From Rallus limicola (taxonomy: Eukaryota; Chordata; Aves; Gruiformes; Rallidae): a stretch of DNA of 64,000 nucleotides. How positions within the stretch are numbered: position 1 is the stretch's first letter; every line of letters starts with the position of its first letter. Positions 22,394-35,600 of the stretch are shown here, in pieces. Where the stretch lies: positions 27,241,956 through 27,305,955 of the forward strand of contig JAKCOZ010000012.1 in assembly GCA_022605955.1 (NCBI GenBank), read 5' to 3'. A program made the position numbers and the translations under genes. The notes beneath the pieces were generated by a model, which ran no database searches, had not been told where the DNA came from, and worked only from the letters and a program-made list of their open reading frames with translations.

Positions 22394-25208
22394 CCATTCA
22401 GAACTTTCCCCTGCCAGCTGGGATGGGCACAGAGAGAAGTTCACTCTCAGAGCTGGTAACGTTCCAGCCCTCAGAGCAGGCTGATGGGTCCGTCCCCAGC
22501 TGCGTTGGCAGCAGTGGGTCACCTCCAACCTGAACCTGCATCCTACCCTGAGCCCCCCTGGAGCACTGCTGGGACCTGGTGCCCGTGATACTCAGCTGTA
22601 CGATGGATTCCTGCTCAAAACAAAGAGTGTGGATTCCTCCCTGGTGAGGCCTGGCAGCCACCCCGTGCTGGTCAGCTCTGGAGGCACAGGGAGAGCATGA
22701 AGCAAACCCAAGCGTCTCTTGAGGCACGAGAACGTGCTCCTTGTGAGAGAGGAGAAGCAGAAGATGCTTTGTAACAGTCTGATTGTGCTGGAAACAACTT
22801 GTCCCCAGCTAGCTGGAGGAAAGGGAGCCCGAAGGAGATTGAGGGAAGAACAACCCTGAGGTCAGCCTGACATTTGTTGTCCCGTCCATGGGGAAATATC
22901 CTCATAAAAACAGAGTCTGTAGCCATAAGAGAAGAAAACACCAACGGAGAGGGGGTGTTGGGCTGCTGTGCTGTTAGTGAGGTGATGGCATCGTGTGCTG
23001 CCAGCCATGGACAGACCAGAGATGCTCCCGACTCCCACAGCCTGGCTCTCACTCCTCTGCAAGACCATCGGATTCTCACGTGGAAGATACACCTCTCTGC
23101 ACGTGCTGCTGGGAGGGGGGATGAGACCAGGAAGCAGAAAGACTCATCACACGCCTGGCTCTGTCTGAGGCTCATGACTCAAAGCCTGGTTCCCAGCAGG
23201 CTCTTGTTGCGTGAGGTCTCAGCCCTCAGAGGCGGCAGCGCTGAATTCCCCTCCGGCAGAAGGAAACCCTGGGCCAGACCACAACCACCCCCCTGCCACA
23301 CCAACAGCAGGATACCCTCCTGGCCCTGTCTCGCTCTGCCTTTCCCAGGTGGGTTGAAGAAAGAGGCGTTTTTTCCTGGGCTCGGCAGCTCCGATGCTCC
23401 TGTCCAGGTCCTGCCCCACAGGGAGGCTGGAACCATCCTCCACCGGCCCTGGGAGAGCGATGGATGGATGTGGAGGGTCACTGACACCCACCTTGCCACG
23501 TGCCATGGTGACACAGCACATCCTCTGCACACCAGCTACACCAAACTCCTACCAGCACATCCCCAGGACTGGCAGTGACAGGAGCCACAGGGCCAGTTTA
23601 TACCCCTGGAGCAGGTTGGCATGGAAACACCATCAATATTTTCAATGCGTTGTCACAGTGTGTCACCCACACTGGCTGTCACCCGTCCCTGCTGCAACCT
23701 GCTCATGAGGAGTCTGCAAGGGGGAGGGGGAGGAAAAGCAACTGGGAGCATTGGGACAGCCAGTGCTGAGCCAGCAGAGTGGAGGAGAAAGGCCTGGAAG
23801 ACCAAAACCCAGTTACAACATCCCAGCCAATGTCCCAGCTGAGGGCTCAGGAAGGGAGGGCAGCCCCCAACACCCAGCCCAAGGCTCCAGAGCCCCCACA
23901 CCCCTCCCCAAGGGCTGCAGTGCCCCACTGCTGGCAGCAGTCCCACCTTCCACACTGATCTTGCTCACCCACATCCCGACTGGCCAGAAGCCTTTGATGG
24001 GAAACCAGAGAGTGATCAGGGGGCTTGTCCCCCAGCCCCAACTCCCCCACAGGGGACACCAGCCCATCACAGCGTTGGGGCTATGGAGGTGCTGTGGGAA
24101 AGCCCCATGGCCACTGGGAAGAAGGGAACGTGAGCCAGGAGATGTAGCGGCTTTGAGACAACCGCAGCTTTACCTCATCACCAGCCACAACCCCTTCCTC
24201 CACAAACCACCTCACCTTTCTACAGTCATCTCCTGGGGAGGAGAGATGCAGACCAGCTCCTCAGCATCACACATCCCCACCAGTAACTCCAGTCCCACTG
24301 AGCCAAACCCCCTCCAACTAGAGCTCTCCCCATCAGACTGGGAGTTAACTGGAACCAGCTGCTTGCACTTTCCCCCTCCTCTCACCTGCAGCTGGTTTAT
24401 CTACTGGAAGTAACAGGAGTGACCCAGAGCCACAAATAAATCTTCCTCTCCCACAGCACAGCTCGATCTGTCAGGCAGACACTGAGTAGGGTATCCCAGC
24501 AGGCAGCTCCAGGAGCTGACAGTGCTGAGCTCCAAGCCCCCTTCCCACCCCAGACCCCGGGCAGAGCTCCAGGCCATGGGGCTTCCAGGGAGCGTGCCGA
24601 GGCCAGGGCTCTGCTAATGAATCAGGTGTAACCAGTAATGAGATGGGTAACACCCCATAACCATCCTAATGAGGACAGGGCATCCCAGGCTGCCTGCAGT
24701 GAGCAATTATAAAGCCTCAAAGTTAATTACGGTGAGGTAGAAACTGTGTCACTCGCCACACAACTTCCATTTCCTAATGCTGGGCAGTGCTACAGCTCTG
24801 GGAGGGCGGCTGAGTGCTGAGCACACCCCTGATGAGCCCTGTGGGACTTTTTTGGGTGGAAGGAGCCCAGTGACAGGGAGTGGGTGAACTGGATCCCAAT
24901 GCACACGTGTGCCTTCGTGTGTCACGGTGCTTGGAGGAAACCAGATGGAGCTGAGAACCTGACACACTGGGGTTCAGAACAGAGGCTGGGGTTATTTCCT
25001 TCCCTGGGATTTTAGGCTACTGCTCTGAAAGGGCTCCCTCTGATCCTGCTTCAGGGACTGGCTGTGTGCAGAGAGAGCCCCAGAGCCCTGATGTGAGCAG
25101 TCCCACTGATGCAGGAGTTGCTGCCACGCTGTTCCGGACACGCTGTCCCACAAACTCCCTGACTCTGGGCAGAGCAGGGTGGGAGCTGAGAGTGACCCAG
25201 CACACACA

Positions 25209-25263
25209 GCCAGCACAGAGCCAGCACAGAGCCAGCACACAGCCAGCACACAGCCAGCACACA
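25209..25263. repeat. Five-copy 11-bp tandem repeat
   Basis: GCCAGCACAGA or GCCAGCACACA repeats five times without a break. It lies downstream of the TIPARP 3' end and looks like a simple minisatellite. Confidence 0.85.
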
Positions 25264-25852
25264 GCCTGCCCTGCTGCGAGCATCACTTGGTGCCATCTCT
25301 TTTTTCCACTGTGCTGCTGAAGGTACCAGAGCACCGAGCTGAGCACAGCTGCCAGGACGACACACGACAGGAGGGTGACATGTCACCAACCCACCATTTC
25401 AAGCTTCATTTCCCATCAGCCTCACTACGTGACCTTAACACGAACACCCATCCTTGACCCAACTCGAAGCCTCAGCACCAACCAGCTTTGGCTGAGGTTC
25501 CTTTTCCCAGAACCCCCTTTCCCTGGAGCTGACCCCCTGCAACCAGGGGTGCCTGACAGTGCCAGGGGCCGGCAGCACGTGTCCAACAGCACAGACCCAG
25601 CGTTCCCATCCCTGCCGCAGCAGCACGATGCGAGGAACCGGGTGTCCCTGACTGTGTGGGTCACACCAACCTCTCCCTAGTTCTGTCTTGGGCTGAGCTT
25701 AGTGACTGGTGCTGTCACCTCTCCCCACCCTTCTGAAATAGAGAAATAAAAGTGGTTGGGAAGATGTCAACACACTCAGGATGGACATCCCCTGGTCCTG
25801 ATCACCTGGAGACAGCCAACCTTCAGTTTCCAGATCAGAACTCAACTGCAAT

Positions 25853-25888
25853 CATACACACACAGGGTTTTAAACATGAATATTTACT
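25853..25888 (-). terminator. Candidate TIPARP polyadenylation site
   Basis: On the minus strand a variant hexamer AGTAAA (25888-25883) is followed about 20 nt later by an A-rich spot and then a GU-rich element (TGTGTGTGTATG, 25865-25854). This spacing is typical of a cleavage and polyadenylation site. Upstream hexamers at 26125 and 26056 lack such a clear GU-rich partner. Confidence 0.45.
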
Positions 25889-26153
25889 AACATAAATAAA
25901 CAGTGTTTTATAACAAAAGGCACAGATTTGCAACTATAAACAATGGAAAAATATTTACAATTTGCACATACAAATCAAACAGCAAGTGCACAATTGGTCA
26001 CTGCAGATCTTTGCCATGTTTTGGGATTTAACTTCCTTCCAAGCAAGAAATTTAATCAGTTCCATGTCTTTTTTTTTCCTTCCCCCTGCACAAACTGCTA
26101 CAAATGCCAGAGAAAAGAGTTTATTACACTGAATAATTTAGCAGCAAGAGTTT
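25866..26153 (-). other. TIPARP: Putative TIPARP 3'UTR, short and AU-rich
   Basis: About 285 bases between the stop codon and a plausible polyadenylation site. The RNA-sense strand is AU-rich. It contains a perfect Pumilio-type element TGTAAATA (minus strand of 25952-25959), an AU-rich TTTATTTA (25893-25900), an early AATAAA (26125-26120, only about 30 nt after the stop) and an ATTAAA (26056-26051). These features suit a short-lived immediate-early mRNA. The 3' end is inferred; a longer 3'UTR using signals further left cannot be excluded. Confidence 0.5.
25952..25959 (-). promoter_or_regulatory. Pumilio (PUF) response element in TIPARP 3'UTR
   Basis: The minus strand reads TGTAAATA, an exact match to the UGUANAUA element bound by Pumilio proteins, which promote mRNA decay. 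It lies about 200 nt after the stop codon. Function is inferred from the motif alone. Confidence 0.45.
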
Positions 26154-26601
26154 TCAGATGGAGACGGTGTTGCTAACTTCTTCATACTGGATAATAAAAT
26201 AAGGGTAGCTCTGGTCATCGTTAAAAATGACAAAAATCTGGGGCTCAAAGTAATTGTCCACACAGGAGTCGTAGAGGTCGCTGGTGATGCTGCCGGGGTT
26301 CACGGGCGGAGGTCTCCTCATGGTGTGGTTCCCCACCGCGTACCTCCCGGTCAGGACTTTGGCCAGGAACATGTAATGAACCCCTTTGGGTGACCTTTTG
26401 GAGAAGTTATGGGAATAACTTGCCTTCCTGGCGAAGTAGCTGCCCTGCCCAAACATGGTGGCGTGCTTCCCGCAGACACGGGGGTCGAAGTTGTGCTTGC
26501 AGATTCCATCCACCACGTCCTGGGAGGTGCCGTGGAACAGATGCCTTTCGTTCATGATCCTGTCCAGCCCAGACATCTTTTTGGACATGTATTCCTTTTT
26601 C
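26154..26601 (-). CDS. TIPARP: TIPARP exon 6: PARP catalytic core and stop codon
   Basis: The acceptor is CCATTCCAG at 26603-26602. The exon completes R522 and encodes residues 523-670 before TGA at 26156-26154. It carries HGTS with H545, GSYFA with Y577, and FEPQIFVIF with I644. Isoleucine replaces the glutamate of poly-ADP-ribosylating PARPs, as expected for a mono-ADP-ribosyltransferase. [16 protein letters not shown] and the final [10 protein letters not shown] match the human protein almost without change. Confidence 0.97.
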
Positions 26602-29600
26602 CTGGAATGGAAAAGGGAAAGTCAGGATGAATATTCACTGTGGAGCTGCAAGGGAAAAGCAGCAGGTTTCACTACAGCTCGCAGGAAGCAGGAGGATTAT
26701 CCTCTGGAATGGCACATCACTAAGAGGAGACATGGAAACGTTCCTGTCCGGAGAGGGGACAGGGTTTTCCACTTGCAAATAAAGCTCCTGCGTGTGAAGC
26801 AAGCGTTTTGGAAAGGACCTGAGCACCTCCCCTATGGAGAGAGGCTGAGGGAGCTGGGCTGGGTCAGCCTGGAGAAGAGAAGGCTGTGGGGGGACCTCAT
26901 TGCAGCCTGCCAGTCCCTGAAGGGAGCAGAGGAACAGGAGGGGAATCAGCTTGTTCAAGGGCAGAGCCTGGCAGGACAAGGGGGCTGGAGTGAAGCTGGA
27001 GGAGGGAAGGGTTAGAGGAGAGATTGGGGGGAAGTTCTTTGCAGAGAGAGTGGTGAGGGGCTGGCAGGGGCTGCCCAGAGAGGGGGTGGGTGCCCCGTCC
27101 CTGGGGGTGTTCAAGGCCAGGTTGGCTGGGGCCCTGGGCAACCTTGTGTAGCTCCAGGCCTGGAGGTTGGTGTCCCTGCCTGTGGCAGGGGGTTGGAGCT
27201 CTGTGATCCTTGGGGTCCCTTCCAACCCAGGCCAGGCTGGGATTCTATAACACAGTGGGAGGCTGAGCAAAGGCAGAGCAGTGTGAGGAGCTGCTTCTGT
27301 ATCTCTGTGTCTCAGCTTGGATGTGGAAGGAAATCTTCCTCAGAGCGACAACATCACTCCAGCTTTGGAAGAGAGAGAAGGTGCTCTGGACCAGGATGAC
27401 ACTGTAAGGAAGTCAGTCTCTGCTCCCACAGCCCATCCCTTGGCTTCTCCAGAGGTGTGTGGAGCAGGGAGGGAGAATCCACACAGCTCATCTCATGTCA
27501 GGATAAAGCAGTCAGCGGATTGTAACCTTCAGTGTGAACGGGCGGGCCAGCCTTATGCAGGAGTCCATCCTTGAGAGACCATCCTGAGACCCAGCTCACA
27601 CGTTTGGGGCACCAAGGCACTAACAGCTACCTTCAACCCAACCCTCTGATGGAAACAATTCCTCCTACTGCAGCTTGGAAGCGAAAGGGAAGAGCTTTCA
27701 ACTAGAGAGATGAGATGCACTGGGGAGTTTCTGTGATGAAGTGTTTCACAGAACTCACCAGCAGCCAGGATATCAAACAGGCATTACCCAAGAAATTCCA
27801 GGGTGAGGTCTTTTTGGGATAAAGCTGTTTGACTGAAGGTGCTCCTTTCCTCCAGATGAATCCTAGTTGAAGATGGCTTTCTATTTCCAACCCAAATGAC
27901 ATCTTCCAAGGCACATTCCCCTGTGTTCTCTTACCTTTTGTACTTCTCCCAGAGAAACTGGTTCTGCACTCTGAGGATTTTCAGGATCCTGTATTTGGTC
28001 TCCGGCACAGTCTTGTGGAAGAGGTTATAAATGGTTCTGTAGCTTTTATCCTCCTTCAGAACAGGCACTTGGACAAAGTCCTGAGATGGATCCATACTAA
28101 TCCAGGTTTCAGGGTAGAAGTTTGGAGAGGTAACAGCAGTTGGAGACAAGACATGGGAGGGAGCTGGTTCAACTGATGGAGAAGATGCCAGAGAGTTGCC
28201 ACCTAAGGTCCTGGTCAGGGAAGGAGAAAAAGGTTGGGCTTAAGCATTCACAACCAGAAAGGCTTCTCACAGAGTCACAGAGCTGTAGGGGTTGGCAGGG
28301 CCCTCCAGAGCCCATGGGGTCCAACCCCCTGCCAAAGCAGGGTCCCTAGGACAGGGCACACAGGGCGCTGTCCAGACAGGGCTGGAATCTCTCCAGAGAA
28401 GGAGACTCCACACCCCCTGGGCAGCCTGGCCCAGGGCTCCCTCACCCTCACTGGGAAGAAGTTCTTCCCCACATTAGGGGAGAACTCCCTGTGCTCCAAC
28501 TTGAGCCCATTGCCCCTTGTCCTGTCCCCACAGACACTGAGCAGAGGCTGCCCATGTCCCCTGTGTCCCACCCTTCAGCTATTGATCCCCAGTGATCAGA
28601 TCCCCTCTCAGGCTGCTTCTCTCCAGGCTGAACAGCCCCAGTTCTTTCAGCCTATAACCCCATTTATTTCATCACCAACGTTATCTTAAGCAGCAGCTGC
28701 TCTCCAGTTCTCTTACACATCTCTCATGCTCATGTGGAACACACACACTGGCTATTTCTGCCATTTCCATAACTCCTCCATCCACACAAGCTCAGGGCAC
28801 AATGTGGGTGCCCGGGGTGCTGTTTCAGAGAGGGAACTTACACTGCTCAGAGGTGTTTAACAGTCTGCAGTGGTGTTACACACTGCAGGCAGGCTGAGCA
28901 CTACCCAGCACAGGCGCTCTGTACGTTAGCTACAGAGGCACAGAGATTGTAACCCAGCACGTGGGACACGCAGGCTAAGAAAAGGTAAATAACGTGGCCA
29001 CTTCTGACCTGATTCCCTCAGATCACAACACAAGGAGCAGAAACAGCTATTTCCTGCCCTGTATGGATGAGTAACCCCAACAGACAGCGTTTCACAGGCA
29101 AAGCCTGCAGCTCTGAGTCTGCACGCTGTGGAAGGGGAGCTGCTCTGCTTTCGGTCCTACCCGGCAGCGTGCAGGGGAAGGTGCTCTCGTTTTCATGCTC
29201 AAAAGCCAGATGTAGATTTGCATTTGCAGTTGCTTATTTTCATGGGCTAACCCAGCCCCCCCCTTTGGGAATGGGGAGGGGTGAAGGAGGGGAGGCTCCT
29301 GCTTCTAACGGCTGGGGCAGACAAGCAGCACAGATGCCAGGGGAGGAAGGGACACCAGTAAAATCCAGTTAAGGACATCGCTGTGGTGCGGCAAGACCTT
29401 GTTCTTAATAAATACCCACACCTCTGTGGAATTTTTCCTACTCTCAAAGCTGCTAAATTTAGATAATGAGCATGGCATTTGTGGCTTATGTTCCCCTGAT
29501 TATGATCTGACCAAGCAAGCCTTGCTCAGCTGAATAATCCTTACTTACAGGAGTTCTCCTGCTTACGTCAATGGAAATACTTTGAACCTGTAAAGCTTGC

Positions 29601-32600
29601 AAGTTCAGGCTCTGGTTTTCACACTTTTAAGCTCTTCAGCTCTCTCCCTTTCAGTTGTAGGAATATACAAATTTATCTCAGTGTTTCCCTAGAGCAGCAT
29701 TTTACTGGAGTGTTTTTATAGGGAAATAAATGTTGGCTCCAGGACCAGCCCCCAGTGAATGCAAACATGAGGGATGCTCAGTAAGCAGCTCTTAACTCAG
29801 AGGCACCTGCTGCCTGGTGGAAAGAGACAAGGTGAATCTGGTCTCTAAACCCATGAGTGACCTTAAATTACATTCCATTAAATTAAAGTTTAATAAGCAT
29901 TAAAGTTCAGGATGATTCTCAGGTCACTTATGTCCTGGTAAGACATGAGAAGGAGAAAGCCTGTCCTGAGCAGGAGGAAATGGGGAAAGGGAATGTTTTG
30001 TGTAGCCATCCTGGGCAAGCTGGGGTCTGCCAACATCCAAGGCCAAATCCTGCCTCTCCACACTGTGTGTCACACCCAGGAGCAACAGGGAAACTGGACT
30101 CCCCTTTGGAAAAGGAAAGCTTCCTGGAGAACAAACAAACACTTGAAGCTTTGCTGAAGGCAAAGCTGTTCTCCCTGGAGTGGCTCTTTGGAACCAAGCT
30201 GCCTTTGTTCAGGCACGATGCTGCAACTCCTGCTCCCAGCCCGTCTCTTCTCAAGGTAACACCACACACAATCACAGAGCAACTTCTGACTCTCCTTGCT
30301 CAGCTTGCTCTGCAGAGCCAACACAATCATCTCCCTGGGTAAGAACTCTAACCCTGCCCACATCCCAGCTACAGAACCGCCAGTGCAGTCTGCCTCTCCG
30401 GATACGTAACGCTACCCACACGTGAGCGCAGCAGAGCGCAGTGTGACCCAGAAATCATGTATCATCAGTTTCTGATGCCAGCTTCAGCTCTTCAGGTCTC
30501 AGAAAAAAAGCTTGGGGGGGGGGGGAAGAAGTCTGTTTTTAAGTGGATCCATTTGATGTGGATCAGAGACACAGCAAACTGCCAGCACCCCCACTTCTCC
30601 GAGCAGACACACTCTTCAAAAAAGCCCTCGCGTGGCTTTCACCTGCTGCTCCAAGCTAAAAAGAGACCTCGCTTTATTTGCATGGCTTTGACTCAACTCA
30701 AAAATTCTTCTCTATTAATAGTTTAACAGAAACCCAGAAGATGGATTTTTCTAAGAATGGCTTTTAAAATAGCGGCCTACAAATATCACAGCGTGCTTTG
30801 CTTTTAGGGTGGCTTTTTATTCATCCTGAAGCCAAGGGGTAAAAAAAAACGTTACTGCAGAACCTCATCCACTCACACCTGGACTGCAAAGCCAAGCACA
30901 GACTAGCACTAAGTTATGGGTTAATGAGGCATCAAACACAATAAAACCCCTGCAATCCTTGGGTGGACTTTGTTCATTTCTTTTGCCTGGTGTAAATTAT
31001 TTGTAAGCAGTTATTACACAAGGGGAGCCATTAGAAAGTCAGCGTTTGTCAACCACTAGCACCCACCTCCCACAGAATTCTCCCACTGGAGCTTTCTCAA
31101 GTTTAGAACAGGTTTATGCAGGTGGGAGGGGAGGGAAATAAAAAACTCAGGTAGCTCTGGGTGGGAAGTGGAGCTGAGTACTGACTTCTTAAGGGTAACT
31201 CCCATAAATGTTTAGGATGCTCTGCTGTTTCCCCCTAAGAAGGGGTGTATTTTCAGTAAGGTCTTTACACAAAGAAGTGAGAAAGAGTTTTACTGCAGAA
31301 CAACAGACATTTCAGTGCTCAGGCTATAGGTCTGGCAGCTGGTGTGAGCAGTTATGGTGGAGACCTCGTCTGTGGGAATTGTGTAACCTTTGTGTATCTA
31401 AAAATTACACATTTACACTGTAGTGCAACAGCCACAGGTAGGAAAAGGTCTGGAGAATACCTGAAATTTGTTACTAGGCTGAGACTCAGAACTGCTACAA
31501 GCAGCAAGTCCCTGCTCAGGCTTTGTACCTGCCTCCTCCCAGCACCTCTGGAACAATTTGGGGTTTCCTCCCTGCAGGACCCTATCTAAAACTGTCTCTA
31601 ACAACCACGTGTTCTGGGGCTCTGACCAAACTCACCTTCACACAGAATCACACAGAATCCCAGAGCATTAAGAGTTGGAAGGGACCTCAAAAGATCATCT
31701 AAGTCCAACCCCCCTGCCAGAGCAGGATCACCCAGACTAAATCCCACAGGAACACATCCAGGGGGGTTTGGATGTCTCCAGAGAAGGAGACTCCACACCC
31801 CCTGGGCAGCCTGGCCCAGGGCTCCCTCACCCCCACTGGGAAGAAGTTCTTCCCCATGTCGGTGTGGAACTCCCTGTGCTCCAACTTGAGCCCATTGCCC
31901 CTTGTCCTGTCCCCACAGACACTAAGCAGAGGCTGCCCATGTCCCCTGTGTCCCACCCTTCAGCTATTGATCCTCATTGATCAGATCCCCTCTCAGGCTG
32001 CTTCTCTCCAGGCTGAACAGCCCCAGCTCCCTCAGCCTTTCCTCACAGGGGAGATGCTCCAGGCCCTTCAGCATCTCCACAGCCTCCTCTGGACTCTCTC
32101 CAGGAGATCCCTGGCTGCTTTATCCCAGGGAGCCCAGCACTGGGCACAACACTCCAAAATGATACAGTGGTTTTGAAAGCATGTTTTTACAGGACCTAGA
32201 ACTACCTGCCCAGCAATCACTAGATCCCAAGAGATGCTGATGATACCTGGGCAAACTTGAAGTACATCTGTGCTTCCAATGTTCTGAGACCCACAAGGCA
32301 CGTTCTAACTTTAATTAACCAACCTAGCAGTAAGGACTTCCTCAGATAGTACTTACTTTGAAAAATGCCAAGCAAGAGCTGCCAATATGCCAGAGGTTTT
32401 TGGGTTTTTCTTCTGATTTTTGCACCCAGGGGTGCCTAGCTCCTTGCCACAACTTAGGGAACACAAATCTGACTGAGAGACCACGATGACCAAACGCAAG
32501 GTGTCCCTTTTGCTGGGATACCTACTGTAAGAACGGCATCAGCACCACACACGAGCGAAGAAGGGGTCTCCTCTTGATCTCTCTCCTGAAACAGGCGTTC

Positions 32601-35600
32601 TGCTGGAATCCATCCTTGATGTTTAAGATGTACTGGTTATGCCAGGTGACAAAGCGAACCTCTTTCAGCCCCCGGCAGCTGGCTTCTTCTATCAATCTCA
32701 CAACAGGCTGGTTCAAGAAAACAAACCCAGAAATAGACATATGAAAAATGACACACCTAAAGATCAGTATTTTTGCCAGAGACCTTCAAAAACCCTCCCT
32801 CAACTCCCTTTCCCCACTCCGAGGCACTGGTATGTTCTGTTACCTGTCCCCAAGGTCCACTGCCAAGGCAGGTTTCCCAGTCTCCCAACGTAACTGGTGC
32901 TGGTGCCATCGGATTCCTACGTGCCAAATGCTATTCCCAACATCTAACCTACACCTCCCCTGACACAAATCCCTTTCTGCCTTTGCTGGCTGAATGCAAA
33001 AAGCAGAAGGCTGCTGTAGAGCAACATTTTACATATTAATGCATTCTCATCATTTCTTTATTTCTTTTTTTACACTAGAGAAACCTAGTTATTTTGATTT
33101 CTCTTTGCAGGTCAAGAATCCTAAACTTCTTGGTTCCTGGCTGCTTTCTTCCAGGCTCTCTCCAGTTCCTGCAGATTTTTAACCTGCAAAGCTCCAGGCT
33201 GTACACAGATTGTGTACGGTGCTTGGCCTTGAGCTTCCTACCACGCTCATAAAGGCAGCTTCACTCATGGAAAAGGTGAAGGGGATCTAGTTTACAAGCT
33301 CTTAACTAGCATGGGCATTGGGAAGGCTTACTGGAGAGCTCACTGGAATTAAGGGAACAGAAATATTCTGGCTGGTTTGGGTTTTGTCTAGCACATACTG
33401 TCTGACAGCGGATGTCACCTCTCTGCCTGCAACTGGGGTTGAAGAGTGGGAAGAGAGGAGGTCTATTTAAAACCTGGTAGGGAGAACTGTGGCTGTCCAA
33501 GACCAAAGGGCAGTGGTGACACTAGAATGTTCATAACTCCTTGCAAGTTGCCATTTAAAGCATCATCGGATGGATCCAAACTGGCCATCAGGAGAAGGTG
33601 CCTAAGGAGCAGGGGCTGGCAGCCACAGGGCAGTGACAGCACCGCCTGCAAGACAGTGACAGCCCAGATCCAGTGACTCTGCGTTGTGCTGGCTTTGGGG
33701 ACAGGTAAATAAACTAAAAAACCTGGGAAGCTAAATGGCTGTGGTGTTAAGGCTGCAGAAAGCCGCCCCTCTGTCCTAAAACCAGACTTCTAGGGATTAG
33801 AAAGGGCTTTCTTGGCATTGACAGGGGCCAGTTTGTTCTCAAGTCTGACAGTCTGCTCAGCATCTGTGCCTCTGACGTTCCCAGGGATAATTCAAGGTGC
33901 AGCCCAGCAAAGCAATCCTGTTCCTGCTCTTTCTGTCCAACCCTGAATGCCCTGGCTATCTTAACTCAGCAGCAACGCTAAGGAACTGTCTGGAATGGCT
34001 GAAGACAAAGCAAACTAGAGGTGTGTGTATACACACAGCTTATAGTGGATACTGAACACAGTGTTTGGGGTTACAACCCCAGAGCAGGATCATTAAATAC
34101 CTCAGAGTACTCTCTCCAGCCAAAGTGGTCCCTGCAGAAGTATTTCCAGACCGTGTAGTAGTTGGAGCTGGAGCTGGGGCAGGAAGGTGTGGACAGCCGC
34201 CGCATTTGGTCAAACTCCACAGTGTCATATAACTTCATAGCATTCAAATCCACCCAAAACTCGTGTCCCCTGGAAAGAATGAGACAAACAAAGAGCTCTC
34301 ACCTTTGGTAATCGAGTTAAAAGATCATTTGGAGCTAACAACAGTCAGGACTACTGTTGGAAGGGTCTTTTTCAGGGATACCCCTGGTCTGGCTGTGCTT
34401 GTGTCACGTAACGCCACCCATGACCACGAGCTTGAGGTGGGCACGACAGAGAGAGAAGCGCAGAGAGCAGGGTGCCCAAGAGCCACCAGGGCAAAGTTTC
34501 CAGGGGCAACGGTGGGAAAGACAGGCTCTTCAGCACAGAAAGGCCTGACCCCAGCAGTCTTCCCAGCCTGGTGGTATTTATTCAGTGTGCCTGAACAGTG
34601 ATGTGTATCCTTGACATTTTGAGCACACACTAAGCAAACACACTGCACAACCGCACCCGCCGCACGCCATCCGAAAGGCTATTCCTGGGAAAGCTAGGCA
34701 GGGAAAGGACAGGTAAATGGCTCCAGATGAGGAGCATCTGTTGCCAATCCACCAGAGAGCTGGGAGCATCCTTCCTCACGTGCAGCAGCACAGAACTAGC
34801 GCCAGTATGAAAAGGGAAGAGGATTTCACACTGTGGAGCCCATGCTGAGGAACACTGGAGGAGCTGTACTGCTGCTGGGGAAACCAGCGCTCACAGGCAG
34901 CTTCACATCGAGCCACTGCTGCTTGGAGAACACCCTACAACAACAGAGGGTTATAGATGAAGGCCCAGAGCGTACCCTTTATCTAAAGGGGGAAACAAAA
35001 GTGCCTCTCCCCTGCACTGCTGCACAAAGCCATGAATCGTGGGCTTACCGGCAGCCACGGACTTCAGGGATTCATAGAAATCCAAGGAAATGATGGGAAT
35101 ATTCATTCCCTACAGAAGGAATTCTTTTGGAACAGGGATATTCCCCCGATGATGCTGTTCACAGAATCTGATGTCCAATTTAATAACCCCTTTGCAAGCT
35201 GCCAGCTTGCTGCTGCTCAGAGTTACTAAACTCTGGCAAGGGGATGATATAAAATAATTCCTTGGATTCTTGAGACCAAACACAGACTGAGCTGATGCTT
35301 GAAATCCAGGGTTTAGTATTAAAACTCTGGCCCATTGATACCCCAGACACCAAAGCACAGTGTATGAATCTGCCTCACTGAGTGGCAGCTGTTCTAAACA
35401 GCAATATGATTTCACAGATGCAGATTTGATTCCGGATGGAGGCAGTTTCACGAGGCGTTTCTTACTCTGGCTGCTGAAGTGTTGTTCTTCCACTTCCTCA
35501 GAAACCTATGGACCAGTTCCCACTTTAAAAACGATGGTGAGTTGGAAGGATCCCTGATTTCTCCACTACAGACACGTAGCTGTCCTCAGTGGTCACCAGG

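Larger units (their letters stand above)
11786..25852. other. Intergenic DNA between LEKR1 and the TIPARP 3' end
   Basis: Outside the CR1 copies and tandem repeats listed, this is unique sequence with fairly high GC. Several open frames exceed 190 codons (16670-17269, 16815-17402, 22874-23578, 23751-24413, all plus). None shows a domain, paralogue or splice context, and 16670 and 16815 overlap in different frames. No RNA gene was recognised. Confidence 0.6.
28211..32525 (-). other. TIPARP intron 4, about 4.3 kb
   Basis: Contains two CR1 fragments. The remainder (28660-31640) is unique sequence with a poly-G run near 30516 and no gene. Confidence 0.85.

Noticed and set aside
22874..24413. Two long plus-strand open frames (234 and 220 codons)
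   Set aside because: No recognisable domain, no conserved composition, no splice or promoter context. GC-rich DNA yields such frames by chance.
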